This document shows positions 40,547 through 50,322 of a stretch of 64,000 nucleotides of DNA, piece by piece. The translations under genes were made by a program, and so were the position numbers. Location: positions 3,038,001 through 3,102,000 of the forward strand of contig NZ_LT629971.1 in the NCBI RefSeq assembly GCF_900108565.1. Reading direction: 5' to 3'. Position 1 is the stretch's first letter. Each line of letters opens with the position of its first letter. A model generated the notes under the pieces. It worked only from the letters and a program-made list of their open reading frames with translations. It made no database searches and was not told the origin of the DNA. The stretch is from Mycolicibacterium rutilum. Lineage in GTDB: Bacteria > Actinomycetota > Actinomycetes > Mycobacteriales > Mycobacteriaceae.

Positions 40547-41434
40547 TCAGCGCACCTCGTCGATGACGACGTCGCCGTTCTCGGAACGGGCCGTGACCGT
40601 CGCGTCGGCGGCGGCGCGGTCCGTCGTGCGCGGCACCCGCACCACGGTGGCGCCGCGCTCGGCGCCGGTGTCGGCGTTGACGACGTAGGACCCGCCGGCA
40701 GGCAATCCGACGATGACGTCGCCGTCTTCGCTGTTCACGTCGACGGTTCGCGGTGCGGCCTCGGCGAAATCGACCTTGACGTCGCCGCTGACGGTGGTGG
40801 CGGTGAACGCCTCGGTCACCGCGATCGGCTTGCGCGCCACCACTTCGCCGTTGACATTGTGGACCTCGACGCGGCGTGCCGACCCGCTCAGCAGCACCGC
40901 GCCGTCGTCGGTGCGGGCGATCAGCTGGTCGAGGTCGGCCTGCGCCATCACGACGCCCCTCTTCTGCTCGACGGTGACCGTCAGCCGACGGGCCAGATCC
41001 GGCGGCAACACCACGGTGATCTCACCGGCCCGGCTCCACTGCAGGAACTCCGAGGGCTCCCCGGTGATGGTCAACCGAGCCTCGTTGCGGTCGGAGGTCA
41101 GCTCCAGCGGATTGGCCCCTGCCCGTGTCGAATTCACCATCCGCAGGTCGGCGCGCGGTTCGGCGGCATCGCGGTCGGTGGTGAGCCGGACCGCCATCGG
41201 CACCTCCCCGGTGTCCACCACGAGGGCGCGCACGGACGGTGGCAGCGCCTTCGAATCGGTGATCACCCGGAAGTTGGTGATGCCCCACGCGAGCGCGCTC
41301 AGGCCCACGAGGGCCCCCGCCACCAGCGCGGCGGCCGCGACGATGAGCACTGCGCGGAACGCGGTCCGTCCGCCCGGGGAGAGCGGGGGCGGCGGGTTGG
41401 TCGGTGCCGGTGGTGGGGGAGCGAGGGTGGTCAC
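40547..41434 (-). CDS. Membrane-anchored DUF4097-type beta protein
   Basis: 295-residue protein: Pro-rich cytoplasmic N-terminus, TM at about 27-50 (VLIVAAAALVAGALVGLSALAW), then a beta-helix-like outside domain with repeating NGEV/SGDV/DGDV elements (VHNVNGEVVARKPI, TTVSGDVKVDF, VNSEDGDVIVGLP, ARSENGDVVID), typical of DUF4097. GTG start after GGAAGGAA. It lies 20 bases after the LuxR-type regulator and in the same direction, so sensor kinase, regulator and this protein form one unit, reminiscent of envelope-stress modules. Confidence 0.82.
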   Translation of the reverse strand: MTTLAPPPPAPTNPPPPLSPGGRTAFRAVLIVAAAALVAGALVGLSALAWGITNFRVITDSKALPPSVRALVVDTGEVPMAVRLTTDRDAAEPRADLRMVNSTRAGANPLELTSDRNEARLTITGEPSEFLQWSRAGEITVVLPPDLARRLTVTVEQKRGVVMAQADLDQLIARTDDGAVLLSGSARRVEVHNVNGEVVARKPIAVTEAFTATTVSGDVKVDFAEAAPRTVDVNSEDGDVIVGLPAGGSYVVNADTGAERGATVVRVPRTTDRAAADATVTARSENGDVVIDEVR

Positions 41435-41454
41435 GTGGGATTCCTTCCGCGAGT

Positions 41455-42099
41455 TCAGGATTCGAGGTAGCGCAGGACAGCCAGCACGCGACGGTTCTCG
41501 GTGTCGTCGGGAGCCAGGTCGAGCTTCGCGAAGATCGAGGCGATGTGTTTTTCGGCGGAGCCCACCGAGACGTGCAGGGCCGCCGCGATCGCCGAGTTGG
41601 TCTTGCCCTCGGCCATCAACTGCAGCACCTCCAGCTCCCGCGGGGTCAGCGCGTCGAGCGCGTTGCGGCGGTGCGAGCGCACGAGGATCTGCGACACCAC
41701 CTCCGGATCGAGGACGGTCCCGCCGCCGCCGACCACCGTGACGGCGTCCAGGAAGGCGGGCACGTCGGCGACCCGGTCTTTGAGCAGATAGCCGAAACCC
41801 CTGGTGTCCGAGGCGATGAGGTCGGCGGCGTAGCGCTCTTCGACGTAGTGCGACAGCACCAGCACCGGCGACTCCGGGTTCTGGCTGCGCAGCAGCGCCG
41901 CGGCCCGGATGCCCTCGTCGGTGAAGGTGGGCGGCATCCGCACGTCGAGGATCGCCAGATCGGGGCGCGTCTCGTTGACCAACCGCAGCAGGTTCGTCGC
42001 GTCGGGCACACCGGCGACGACCTCGTGGCCGGCGTCGGTGAGGATGCGCTCGATGCCCGCCCGCAACAGCGCGGAGTCCTCGGCGATCACTATGCGCAT
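41455..42099 (-). CDS. NarL/LuxR-type response regulator
   Basis: 214-residue regulator: receiver domain with phosphoacceptor D52 (DLAILDVRMPP) and Lys in YLLKDRV, then a LuxR HTH (LTPRELEVLQLMAEGKTNSAIAAALHVS, about 147-205). Start ATG 42099 overlaps the kinase 3' end by 10 bases. Likely activates its own unit or envelope genes; targets are not evident. Confidence 0.93.
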   Translation of the reverse strand: MRIVIAEDSALLRAGIERILTDAGHEVVAGVPDATNLLRLVNETRPDLAILDVRMPPTFTDEGIRAAALLRSQNPESPVLVLSHYVEERYAADLIASDTRGFGYLLKDRVADVPAFLDAVTVVGGGGTVLDPEVVSQILVRSHRRNALDALTPRELEVLQLMAEGKTNSAIAAALHVSVGSAEKHIASIFAKLDLAPDDTENRRVLAVLRYLES

Positions 42100-43409
42100 G
42101 GCAGCACCGCGGTCACGACGGTGGGCCCGCTCAACGGGCTGGACACGGTGAACGTGCCGCGGGCGGCGCGCACGCGGTCCTCGAGGCCGCGCAGGCCGGT
42201 GGCCTCGTCGTCGGAGGTGATCCGGGCGCCGCCCGCGCCGTTGTCGAACACCGACACCGACAGCTGGTCGGAGGCGTCGTCGTAGCGCACGGTCACAATC
42301 GCCTGGGTGGCGCCGGAATGCTTGACGACGTTCGTCAACGCCTCGGCGACAACGAAATACGCGCATGCCTCGACCTCGTCGGGCAGCCGCCGCGGCAGCT
42401 GCACATCGAGTGTCGTCGGCACTCCCATGTGCTGCGAACGCTGCACCACCGACGACAGCGCGGCGTCCAGGCCGCGGTCGGACAGGATCGTCGGCGCGAT
42501 GCCACGCACCACGTTGCGCAGTTCCACCAGGGCGCTCTTGGCGTCCTCGTGCGCCTCGGCGATCAGCGTCTTGGCCGCAGGCAGGTCGGTGTCCAACTTG
42601 GTCTGCGCCAACCCGATCGTCATCGCCAGGCTCACCAACCGCGGCTGCACGCTGTCGTGCAGATCGCGTTCGACCCGGTGGCGTTCGGTCTGCGCCGACG
42701 ACACCGCACCCTCGCGCGCGTCGGCCAGCGCGCTGACCTGATGCTGCAGCGCGGCCGTCGACGACGGCGGCAACAGCCACCGGTCGATCGCCGCGTCGAG
42801 TACCGGCGCGACGATCAGGATCGCGGCCGCGGCGGCCACCGCCACCAGCGCCAGCAGCCACGCCACCGGCACGGGCAGGAAACTGAGCCCGGCGTCGTCG
42901 TCGCTCTGGTCGATCGCCATCGCCGCCGCCGGCCCGAGCACCGCGAACGCCAGCAGCGCGAACGTGATCCCCACGGCGAGCAGGTCGTAGACCATCCGCA
43001 AGTAGTGGTGGGCCAACGCTTTCCAGAACCGGACGCTGCTGACATCCAGCCACAGCTGGTGCAGCCAGCGCTGAAATCCGGTGTAGTGCGACAACCGACG
43101 CGGCGGCACCCCGATGCCCATGCCGAACACCGCCTCGCTGCGTAGGCGCTCGAGCCAGTCCACCCCGCGGACCAGATAGACGAACACCACCGACGCGAAC
43201 GCAAAACCGATCACGCTGGGGATCGAGGAAATCCCGACGACGAACAGCGTCAGCGGGACCCAGAACCACACCGTGGCGATCGCGGCGCCGGTGATCATCG
43301 ACGCCGTCGGCACCAGACCGAACGGGCGGCGGTGCGGCGGCGCGCTGCGCACGGGAGTCGCAGCGGCCTCCGTGGGAGGGTCGGTGACCGAAACTGTGCC
43401 CAAGACCAT
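42090..43409 (-). CDS. NarL-type membrane histidine kinase
   Basis: 439-residue kinase. Two TM pairs at about 38-75 and 125-190 with short loops (no large sensor domain), then HisKA_3 with RHRVERDLHDSVQPRLVSLA (His near 251) and an HATPase with VVAEALTNVVKHSGATQ and a DNGAGGARITSDDEATGLRGL region. Resembles the LiaS/DesK/MadS-like sensors that detect the state of the membrane. Partner of the regulator downstream. Confidence 0.9.
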   Translation of the reverse strand: MVLGTVSVTDPPTEAAATPVRSAPPHRRPFGLVPTASMITGAAIATVWFWVPLTLFVVGISSIPSVIGFAFASVVFVYLVRGVDWLERLRSEAVFGMGIGVPPRRLSHYTGFQRWLHQLWLDVSSVRFWKALAHHYLRMVYDLLAVGITFALLAFAVLGPAAAMAIDQSDDDAGLSFLPVPVAWLLALVAVAAAAAILIVAPVLDAAIDRWLLPPSSTAALQHQVSALADAREGAVSSAQTERHRVERDLHDSVQPRLVSLAMTIGLAQTKLDTDLPAAKTLIAEAHEDAKSALVELRNVVRGIAPTILSDRGLDAALSSVVQRSQHMGVPTTLDVQLPRRLPDEVEACAYFVVAEALTNVVKHSGATQAIVTVRYDDASDQLSVSVFDNGAGGARITSDDEATGLRGLEDRVRAARGTFTVSSPLSGPTVVTAVLPCA

Positions 43410-43466
43410 GCCTTCAACCTATGGATTCGCGGCGGCCCGCGACACACCGTTTCCCCGCCGGTTTGC

Positions 43467-43482
43467 CGGGGGAAAACCCCCG
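43467..43482 (-). terminator. Hairpin between DUF4032 and kinase genes
   Basis: CGGGGG and CCCCCG around AAAA, directly after the DUF4032 stop on the minus strand. Short stem without a T-run; could separate this gene from the two-component unit. Confidence 0.3.
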
Positions 43483-43487
43483 CGCGG

Positions 43488-44768
43488 TCAGTCGTCGTCG
43501 AGTTCGATGCGCGCCATCGGCGCGGTCGGGGTCTCGGCGACGGCCATCTTGGCGGCCGAGTCGGTGGGGATGACCCCGCGGGCGAGGGCCGCCAGCGCCG
43601 CCTCGGTGCCCACGTCGCGTCCGGCCCGCTCGCTCAACAGCCAGCGGACCTCCAGCAGGTCGCAGTAGGCCTGGATTGCTGAACCGGTGTTGCCGATCGC
43701 GGCGTGCGCGCGGTGCATCCCCGGGGTGGCGACCTCCATCACCCACAGCCGCGCCGCGGTCGACTCGTCGACGTCGTGGCCGGCCTCACGGCTCAGCAGG
43801 CTCTGGTAGGTCCGCAGATCGCCGAGCAGGATCTGGGCCTGCCCCTCACCGACATCGAGTCCGGTCAGCTCGCGCAGGTGCTGTGCGTGATAGCGCCGGT
43901 CGCCGACCGCGACCCGCAGCTGCAACTGCTCGGACTCGGTGCTCAACGGTGCCAGCGCGATCTCGTCGACGGCGAAGCCGAGGTCGTTGAGCCTGCGGAT
44001 GGTGCCCTCGACGTGGTAGCGGTCGGCCAGCGCGAACACCGGTTCGGCGTGCAGGATCGCCCAAAGTTGTTCGTAGCGACCGCGAATGTCGAGGGCCTCT
44101 TCGATCATCGTGTCCTCGAGCTCGGAGCGGCCGAGCTGCTCGACGAGGTCGACCATTCCGGCGGCGACGTTTTCCACCAGGATGTCGATGTCGTGTTCGC
44201 GCTGGCCGTCCGACAGCGACGGGTGCACCTCGCTGGTCTCGGCGTCGACCAGCGACGCCTGCAGCACCTGGCCGTCGCGGCTGAACAGCGTGTTGGCCAG
44301 CGAGCAGTCTCCCCAGAACACGCCGTGGCGGTGCAACTCGACCATCAGGTTGGCCATCGCGTCGAACAACCGGGCGCGGTGCTTGGGCTGATCGGGCGGC
44401 AGCCGCTTGAACAACCGCCGGTACTGCCATGACCCGTCGAGATATCGGGTCACGAGGATCGCGGTGTCGAACTGCGGTTGGCGCACCAGCCCGGCGGGCC
44501 GCACCGCGGGCAGCCCCATGTCCTCGAGCCTGCGCAGCACCGCGTACTCCTTGTCCGCGATCCGCGGCGGCATGTCCTTGACCGCCCACAGGTGGCCGTC
44601 GGCCTCGACGAACTTGACCAGGTGGCGGCTCGGGCCGACGGCGATGTCGCGCAGCGGTACGTCGGGCACGGTCCACTCCGACAGCGGGCGTTCCCACGGC
44701 AGGGTCAGCAGTTCGGCCGTGGGTGCGCGCAGCCGAAACTCGGGCACGCCGGTGGGCATGCCGTTCAT
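43488..44768 (-). CDS. DUF4032 / kinase-like protein
   Basis: 426-residue cytosolic protein. Residues about 20-260 resemble a small atypical kinase of the lipopolysaccharide-kinase type (HLWAVKDMPPRIADKEYAVLRRLEDMGLPAVRPAG for the Lys/Glu region, LHRHGVFWGDCSLANTLF for the catalytic loop, SLVDAETSEV for the metal Asp). The remainder is DUF4032 (DVDESTAARLWVMEVATPGMHRA and following). Substrate unknown. Divergent from the F420-type oxidoreductase. Confidence 0.82.
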   Translation of the reverse strand: MNGMPTGVPEFRLRAPTAELLTLPWERPLSEWTVPDVPLRDIAVGPSRHLVKFVEADGHLWAVKDMPPRIADKEYAVLRRLEDMGLPAVRPAGLVRQPQFDTAILVTRYLDGSWQYRRLFKRLPPDQPKHRARLFDAMANLMVELHRHGVFWGDCSLANTLFSRDGQVLQASLVDAETSEVHPSLSDGQREHDIDILVENVAAGMVDLVEQLGRSELEDTMIEEALDIRGRYEQLWAILHAEPVFALADRYHVEGTIRRLNDLGFAVDEIALAPLSTESEQLQLRVAVGDRRYHAQHLRELTGLDVGEGQAQILLGDLRTYQSLLSREAGHDVDESTAARLWVMEVATPGMHRAHAAIGNTGSAIQAYCDLLEVRWLLSERAGRDVGTEAALAALARGVIPTDSAAKMAVAETPTAPMARIELDDD

Positions 44769-44795
44769 GCTGCCAGCCGTGCCAGAATCGCGGTC

Positions 44796-45692
44796 GTGCA
44801 ACTCGGAATGACGATGCCGGTGATGGAGCCTGATCTCGACGCGGCCACGCTGCAATCCTGGGCGCGGCTCATCGACGGCGGGCCGTTCTCGTCGCTGTGC
44901 TGGGGTGAGCGCATCGCGTTCGACAACCCCGACTCGATGACCCTGCTCGGGTCGCTGGCCGCGTGGACCGACCGGGTCCGGTTGGTGACGACGGTTGTGG
45001 TGCCGCAACTGCACGATCCGGTGATGCTGGCCAAGGCGCTGGCGACCGGTGACATGCTCAGCGGCGGCCGGCTCACGGTCGGCCTCGGCGTCGGAGGCCG
45101 CGAGGAGGACTACCGCGCCGCCGGCGCGGACCCGGCCACCCAGACCATCCGGGGCATGGCCGAACGCGTCGCGGTGATGAAGCGGATCTGGGCCGGTGAG
45201 CGGGTCACCGAATCCGTCGTCCCGGTGGGACCGCCACCGGTGCAGGCCGGCGGGCCGCCGCTCCTGGTCGGCACGATCGGGCCCAAGACGCTGCGCAGCG
45301 CGGCCGGGTGGGCCGAGGGCCTGGCCGGAACCACGCTCGACCTCGACGTGCAGCGGCAGAACGAACTGTTCGACGTCGCCCGCACCGCGTGGGCCGAGGC
45401 GGGCAAGCCCGCACCGCACCTGGCGACGTCGTTCTGGTTCGCGATCGGCCAGGGCGACGAACCGCGCGACCAGGTGCACCGCCACCTGCGCCGCTACATG
45501 AACTGGATCCCCGGCGACATCGTGGACGCGATGGCGCCCACCACGGGCTGGGCGGGCACCGAGCGTCAGCTGCTCGACGTGCTGCGCCGCTTCGAGGACA
45601 TCGGCACCGACGAAATCCACCTGATCCCAACCAGTTCCGACATCGACCAGGTGCGCCGCGTGGCCGACGTCGTCGCAGCCTTCGCGCCGTAA
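44796..45692 (+). CDS. LLM-class F420-dependent oxidoreductase
   Basis: 298-residue luciferase-like protein of the mycobacterial F420 type: MQLGMTMPVMEPD, LTVGLGVGGREEDYRAAGAD, PLLVGTIGPKTLRSAAGWAEG, and a C-terminal GTERQLLDVLRRFEDIGTDEIHLIPTS. A CAGAAT box 7 bases before the GTG would allow leaderless translation. F420 is the likely cofactor; substrate unknown. Its stop is 1 base from the stop of the convergent giant secreted protein. Confidence 0.88.
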   Translation: MQLGMTMPVMEPDLDAATLQSWARLIDGGPFSSLCWGERIAFDNPDSMTLLGSLAAWTDRVRLVTTVVVPQLHDPVMLAKALATGDMLSGGRLTVGLGVGGREEDYRAAGADPATQTIRGMAERVAVMKRIWAGERVTESVVPVGPPPVQAGGPPLLVGTIGPKTLRSAAGWAEGLAGTTLDLDVQRQNELFDVARTAWAEAGKPAPHLATSFWFAIGQGDEPRDQVHRHLRRYMNWIPGDIVDAMAPTTGWAGTERQLLDVLRRFEDIGTDEIHLIPTSSDIDQVRRVADVVAAFAP

Positions 45693-45693
45693 C

Positions 45694-48600
45694 TCAGGTC
45701 AGCAGCCGGGCGTTCTCCTCGATGAGCTCGAGGAGCGTGCTCCACGCCGCCTTCGGGGTCCAGTCCTTGCGGAACAATCCCATGTTCGCGGCGTTCGGGT
45801 CCGCCTCGTCGTTGTCCTTGATGGTCTGGATGAACGCCGGGCCCGCCCACGACTGGTTGCGCCAGCTGCGCAGGAAGTCGGCGATGTAGGCGGCCTGGCT
45901 GTCCTCGGACACCAGGTGCGACGGCTGGCCGTACTCGGTGGCCCAGATCTTCTTGTTGCCATCGCCGTTGGCGACCATCAGCTTGTAGATCTCCTTGGCC
46001 TGCCACAGCGGTGCGTTGACCGTCGAGCCACCCTTGGAGAACTGCATGCCGTACAGGTACGGGTGGAAGGCGATGGCGTCGAAATAGCCTGCCGCACCGG
46101 CCGCGTACATCTCCTTGATGAACCGCACCGGGCTCATGGTGATGTTCAGGAAGTCGATGACCGAGGCGACGGAACCGGCGAGCACGACCGCGCTCGGGTC
46201 GGCGGCCTTGATCACCGGGTATGCGGCCTTGAGCAGTTCGGCGTATTGCGCCGGGTTCGGGCCGGGCGCCCAGAAGCCCCAGTAGTTCGGCTCGTTCCAG
46301 ATCTCGTAGGCCGAGATCTTGCCCGCATACCGGGCGGCGACCTTGCCGGCGTACTCGGCGAACTCCTCCACCTTGGCCGGTCGGCCCGACAGCAGCGGCA
46401 CATCTTTCACCGACGCCCACACCGGCGGAGAGTTCAGCACCGCGAGCACCTCGATGTTGCGCGCGGCGGCGCCGTTGACCATCCGGTCCACCGCACCCCA
46501 GGTCCACACGTCGTCGAGGAACTCGACGCTCATCCACGGCACCAGGATGCGGATGTTGGTGACACCGGCCTCCTTCAACAGGTCCAGGGCGCGGTCGGTG
46601 TCGGCCTGGTTGTAGAAGTACATCTCCTGCGCGGTCACCGCGATCGTCGTGGCACGCTGGTCCATGTTCGACGCCAGCGGCGGCGCGATCTCGACCCGGA
46701 CGGTCACCGTGGTCTTCAACCCCAGCGCGTCGGTGACGTTGACCGTGAACGTGTCGGTGTCGACGCCGGCGGTCTTGGCGGCGGCGTAGCGGGCGTCGAC
46801 GTTCGGCACGTAGGTGAACGACCCCGTCGCCGCGTCGACCTTCACCAGTCCCTTGGTCGGACCGGTACCGAGGACGAAGGTCGGCCCGTCGGCGGCGGGC
46901 ACCGCGGTCACCTTCCCGATCACGGTCCCGATCGCCGCCGTCGGGTTCGACGCCTCGTATCCGTTGCCGGACTGCGCAAGTGCGGGCGTCACCGTCAGGT
47001 TGAGCGTGACCGTCGCGGTGCCGCCGTAGCCGTCGGTGACGGTGACGGTGACGGTGTCGACCTTGGCGGCGGCCTTGGCGCCCGCCGCGCCCGCCGCTTG
47101 CCGCGCGGCCGCGGTCGGCGCGTAGGTGAAGTTGCCGTTGGCGTCGATCGAGAAGACGCCCTTCTTGCCGGCGGTCGCCGTGTAGGTCAGCTTGTCGGCG
47201 TCCCCGTCGGTGAACTTGACCGTGCCGACCACTTCACCGGTCGTCTCGTCCAGCGACGAGTTGACCGTCGGCGCAGCGGGTTTGGCGTTGACCGGGGTGA
47301 TCGTCACGCTGACCGTCTTCTCGACGACGCCGCCGTGCCCGTCGTCGACCTTGACGGTGAACGTGTCGGCCTTCGCGGTGGCCGGTGCACCGAGTTTGGC
47401 GGCGTCGTGGCGGGCCGCAGCGGTCGGGGTGTAGGTGAACTTCCCGGTGACCGCGTCGAGCACCAGCGTGCCCTTGGCCGGCGGGACGGTCGCGGTGTAG
47501 GTGCGGGCATCTTTGTCGCCGTCGCTGGCCGTCACGCTGCCGGCGATCGCGCCGGTCGTCGAGTTCGGCTTGCCGACAGACACTTTCACGACCGGTACGG
47601 CGTTGGTGGGGGAGATGTCCACGGTGACCGTGGCGAGGCTGGTTGCCCCCCTGCCATCGGCCACGGTCACCGTGAACGAGTCGGTGGTCAGCGCGCCCGC
47701 GCCGACGGCGGAGGCGGCGTGCCTGGCCTGGGCGGTGGGGGTGTAGGTGAATGTGCCGTCGGCCTTGACCGTTACCTTGCCCCTCGCCGGGCCGGAGGCC
47801 AGGCCGTACTTGAGTGGATCGCCGTCGGGATCCACCGCGCCGACGTGACCGCTGACCGCACCCGTCTTCGTCACCGGTGCGCCCAGTTGTGGTGCACCGG
47901 CTTCGGGCGCGCTGTTGATCGGGGGCAGCGCGACGGCGTAGATGCGGCCGGAGCCGGGGTCGGTGACGTAGAGCTTGGTGCCGTCGAGGCTGGCGACGGT
48001 CCGTGACGGCAGGGACATCTCGGCCAGCGACGGGCGCGTGCTGACGGTGCCGAGCAGTGCACCCGTTGCCGCATCGAGGGCGGACACCACGCCGGCGGAA
48101 TCGGTGACCAGCAGCGTGCTGCCGTCCTTGCTGACCGTGACCGCCGCGGGGACACCGCTCACCGAGTGGCTCGCGACGATCGACGTGGTGGCGGTGTCGA
48201 TCACGTGGACCTTGCCGTCGGCCGCGGTGACGTACAACCGCTTGCCGTCTGCGCCGAGCGCCAACGACCCTGTGCCGTCCGGCAATTCGAGCACGGCCGT
48301 CGCGGCCTTCGACGAGGCGCCCAGCACCGCGATCGAGCCGACCCCGTCGGCGTTGCGGCTGACGACGTAGATCCGGTCGTCTGGGCCGACGACGACGTCG
48401 GTCGGGCGCGACCCCGCCGGCAGTTTGACCGTCGACGACGAGAACCACTTCAGGTTGATCTTGGTGACCGTGCCGCCGGTGAGGCTGGTCGCATACAGCG
48501 TCGAGGCGGACGCATTGACGGTGATCGCGCTGGGGGCGGTGACCTTGAACGTCTTGACCACCTTGCCGTTGGCGGTGTTGATGATCTTGACCGTGTTGCC

Positions 48601-49920
48601 TTCGGAGCTCGACACGTACAGCCGGCTGCCATCGTGTTTGACGGCGACGCCGTCGGGGGAGGCGCCGACGGCGTAGGTGCGCACGACCGCATTGGTGGTC
48701 GTGTCGATCACGGTCACCGTGCCCGCGGCCTTGTTGGTGACGTAGGCGTAGTTACCGGCGACCGCGATGCTGTGGGCGTTGTCGACCGCGCCGAGGTCGG
48801 TGGTCTTGGAGATCGGATAGGCGGCCACCGGGATGTCGACGACGGTGGCCACGCTGGTGGTGCCGTCGGTGACGGTGATCGTCATCGCCACGGTGTCCGC
48901 CGCGGCGGTGGTGGCGGCGTCGAGGCGCTGCGAGGTCGTCGGCGTGTAGGTGAATTTCGCTGTCGCAGCGTCGAACACGAGCTTGCCCGCGGCGGGTGCG
49001 CCGGTCACGGTGTAGGACAGCGAGCCACCGGCGAAGCCGTCGGTGACGATCTGGCCGGTGACGGCCCCGGTGGCCGGCAGCGGCGCGTCCAGCGTGACGC
49101 CGACGGTCGGTGCCGCGCTGTCGGACACGGACGTGGTCAGCATCGCCGCCGTCCGCGCGGCCGTGGGTTCGACGGTGGCGTCGAGCTCTCGGCGCGCGGC
49201 GGCGAGCAGCAGCCAGCCGAGCGGGTTGGTGGCCGGATCGCCGGGAAACGCCGCGAGGATCCGCGACACCAGCGGTGTGACAAAGGCTTTGACGACCGCG
49301 TCGGCGAACGTCGGCGGCTCGGCGGGCGCGCTAGTGGTCGACGGCTGCGCGGCCGTGTCGCCGGTGTCGGCCGAATCGGTGATGACCACGCTCGCCGGCC
49401 CCGGCTCCACGACCGTCTCTGCCGCCGGCGCCGTCGACGCCTGCACGGTGTGCGCGGACACATGAGACGCGGGCGTCGTGCTCGTCGCCGGCTCGGTCCG
49501 GTCGCTGGTGTCCGACCCTTTGTCGGCCTGCGCGGGTGCGGCGACCTCCGGCAGAACCTCGGCATTCTCGACATCGTCGGCGGTGCCGCCGTGCGTGGAG
49601 GTGTTCGCACCACCCGAGCTGGAGACGGTCACGCCGGGCGCGACCTCGACGGTCTGCGAGGTCGGCGATGTCGGGTCGTCGTCCTGGTCCGACGGGGCCG
49701 TGTCGTCGCTCGTGGGGGTTCCGGTCGGTGCGGAGTTTTCGGAGGCGGGGCCGTCAGCGTTCGGCGCATCTGCGGCTTGGCTGTCGGTCGGCGACTCCGA
49801 TTCGGTTGCCGTGGTCTCGGTGTCCGCCCACGCAATTCCGGCGGGCGAGGCGACCGCGAAGCCGACTCCCAACGCGACCGCGAGCGCACCTACTCGCCCG
49901 ACGTAATTGCTGTATCCCAT
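45694..49920 (-). CDS. Giant secreted protein: beta-propeller, Ig-like repeats, glycoside hydrolase (copy 1)
   Basis: 1408 residues. Layout: signal peptide 1-33 (YVGRVGALAVALGVGFAV, cleavage after AWA); acidic Ser/Thr/Pro-rich stretch about 34-230; Ig-like VCBS/cadherin-type repeat about 265-370; YVTN-type seven-bladed propeller about 385-690 (YAYVTNKAAGTVTVIDT and similar); four more Ig-like repeats about 700-1080, each with FTYTPTxxAR-like core; and a TIM-barrel glycoside hydrolase of clan A (GH39/GH5-like) about 1085-1408, with acid/base Glu in YEIWNEPN (near 1211) and candidate nucleophile in IWATEYGQP (near 1327). Likely exported and wall- or surface-associated, acting on a polysaccharide. 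ATG 49920 is supported by GATGGGGGT upstream. A close paralogue lies at 51214-55434. Confidence 0.88.
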   Translation of the reverse strand: MGYSNYVGRVGALAVALGVGFAVASPAGIAWADTETTATESESPTDSQAADAPNADGPASENSAPTGTPTSDDTAPSDQDDDPTSPTSQTVEVAPGVTVSSSGGANTSTHGGTADDVENAEVLPEVAAPAQADKGSDTSDRTEPATSTTPASHVSAHTVQASTAPAAETVVEPGPASVVITDSADTGDTAAQPSTTSAPAEPPTFADAVVKAFVTPLVSRILAAFPGDPATNPLGWLLLAAARRELDATVEPTAARTAAMLTTSVSDSAAPTVGVTLDAPLPATGAVTGQIVTDGFAGGSLSYTVTGAPAAGKLVFDAATAKFTYTPTTSQRLDAATTAAADTVAMTITVTDGTTSVATVVDIPVAAYPISKTTDLGAVDNAHSIAVAGNYAYVTNKAAGTVTVIDTTTNAVVRTYAVGASPDGVAVKHDGSRLYVSSSEGNTVKIINTANGKVVKTFKVTAPSAITVNASASTLYATSLTGGTVTKINLKWFSSSTVKLPAGSRPTDVVVGPDDRIYVVSRNADGVGSIAVLGASSKAATAVLELPDGTGSLALGADGKRLYVTAADGKVHVIDTATTSIVASHSVSGVPAAVTVSKDGSTLLVTDSAGVVSALDAATGALLGTVSTRPSLAEMSLPSRTVASLDGTKLYVTDPGSGRIYAVALPPINSAPEAGAPQLGAPVTKTGAVSGHVGAVDPDGDPLKYGLASGPARGKVTVKADGTFTYTPTAQARHAASAVGAGALTTDSFTVTVADGRGATSLATVTVDISPTNAVPVVKVSVGKPNSTTGAIAGSVTASDGDKDARTYTATVPPAKGTLVLDAVTGKFTYTPTAAARHDAAKLGAPATAKADTFTVKVDDGHGGVVEKTVSVTITPVNAKPAAPTVNSSLDETTGEVVGTVKFTDGDADKLTYTATAGKKGVFSIDANGNFTYAPTAAARQAAGAAGAKAAAKVDTVTVTVTDGYGGTATVTLNLTVTPALAQSGNGYEASNPTAAIGTVIGKVTAVPAADGPTFVLGTGPTKGLVKVDAATGSFTYVPNVDARYAAAKTAGVDTDTFTVNVTDALGLKTTVTVRVEIAPPLASNMDQRATTIAVTAQEMYFYNQADTDRALDLLKEAGVTNIRILVPWMSVEFLDDVWTWGAVDRMVNGAAARNIEVLAVLNSPPVWASVKDVPLLSGRPAKVEEFAEYAGKVAARYAGKISAYEIWNEPNYWGFWAPGPNPAQYAELLKAAYPVIKAADPSAVVLAGSVASVIDFLNITMSPVRFIKEMYAAGAAGYFDAIAFHPYLYGMQFSKGGSTVNAPLWQAKEIYKLMVANGDGNKKIWATEYGQPSHLVSEDSQAAYIADFLRSWRNQSWAGPAFIQTIKDNDEADPNAANMGLFRKDWTPKAAWSTLLELIEENARLLT

Positions 49921-50322
49921 GCGCCGGGACCCCCATCGTTCAGTGTTAGCTGGGCAATTGCCCGCAAGAACTCCCCCCGCTTGCACTGGGTTCAGCGCAC
50001 CGGGAATTGACATCAACGTAAATCAAATATGCGCTTGTCGCGGGCGGTTTGCAAATGATCTTGTCCGTGCTGTGAACAGGCGATTTGCGCCGCCGCCGAA
50101 TGCGTCGGGGACGATCAGTGATGGCAAAACTGTTTGCCGCGGTAATGCGACATAAGCCTGGTTATTGCGCCGGACAAACGCGCCCGTGGCAAACTTCGAT
50201 CTTGATCTTGCTGATTTCGGTTACTCGACGGAACGAAATGCGGGCCGACGCCGGAATGGCGTTGCCGAGCGGTCCGGGCAGCGGTGTCGGGACACCGACA
50301 GGCGCCTCGCTAGTCTCTGACC
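49921..50322. other. Divergent promoter region, 402 bases, A+T-richer than surroundings
   Basis: Holds the upstream regions of the giant secreted protein and of the SDR gene. Visible items: GATGGGGGT before the secreted-protein start, an AATTGACATCAACGTAAATCAAATATGC-type A+T-rich block (about 50004-50032), and TAGTCT at 50311. I see no further gene; short frames here lack mycobacterial codon bias. Confidence 0.6.
50311..50316 (+). promoter_or_regulatory. Putative -10 box of leaderless SDR gene
   Basis: TAGTCT matches TANNNT and ends 6 bases before the GTG at 50323, consistent with a leaderless start; no Shine-Dalgarno sequence is present. Confidence 0.45.

Noticed and set aside
46680..49000. 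Periodic sequence in the giant genes considered as a DNA repeat or CRISPR-like array
   Set aside because: Periodicity is about 270-300 bases and follows protein Ig-like and propeller repeats; there are no short identical direct repeats with unique spacers.
45916..50010. Long plus-strand frames opposite the first giant secreted protein
   Set aside because: The minus-strand gene has signal peptide, repeats and catalytic motifs; the plus-strand translations are Gly/Arg/Asp-rich mirror sequences.
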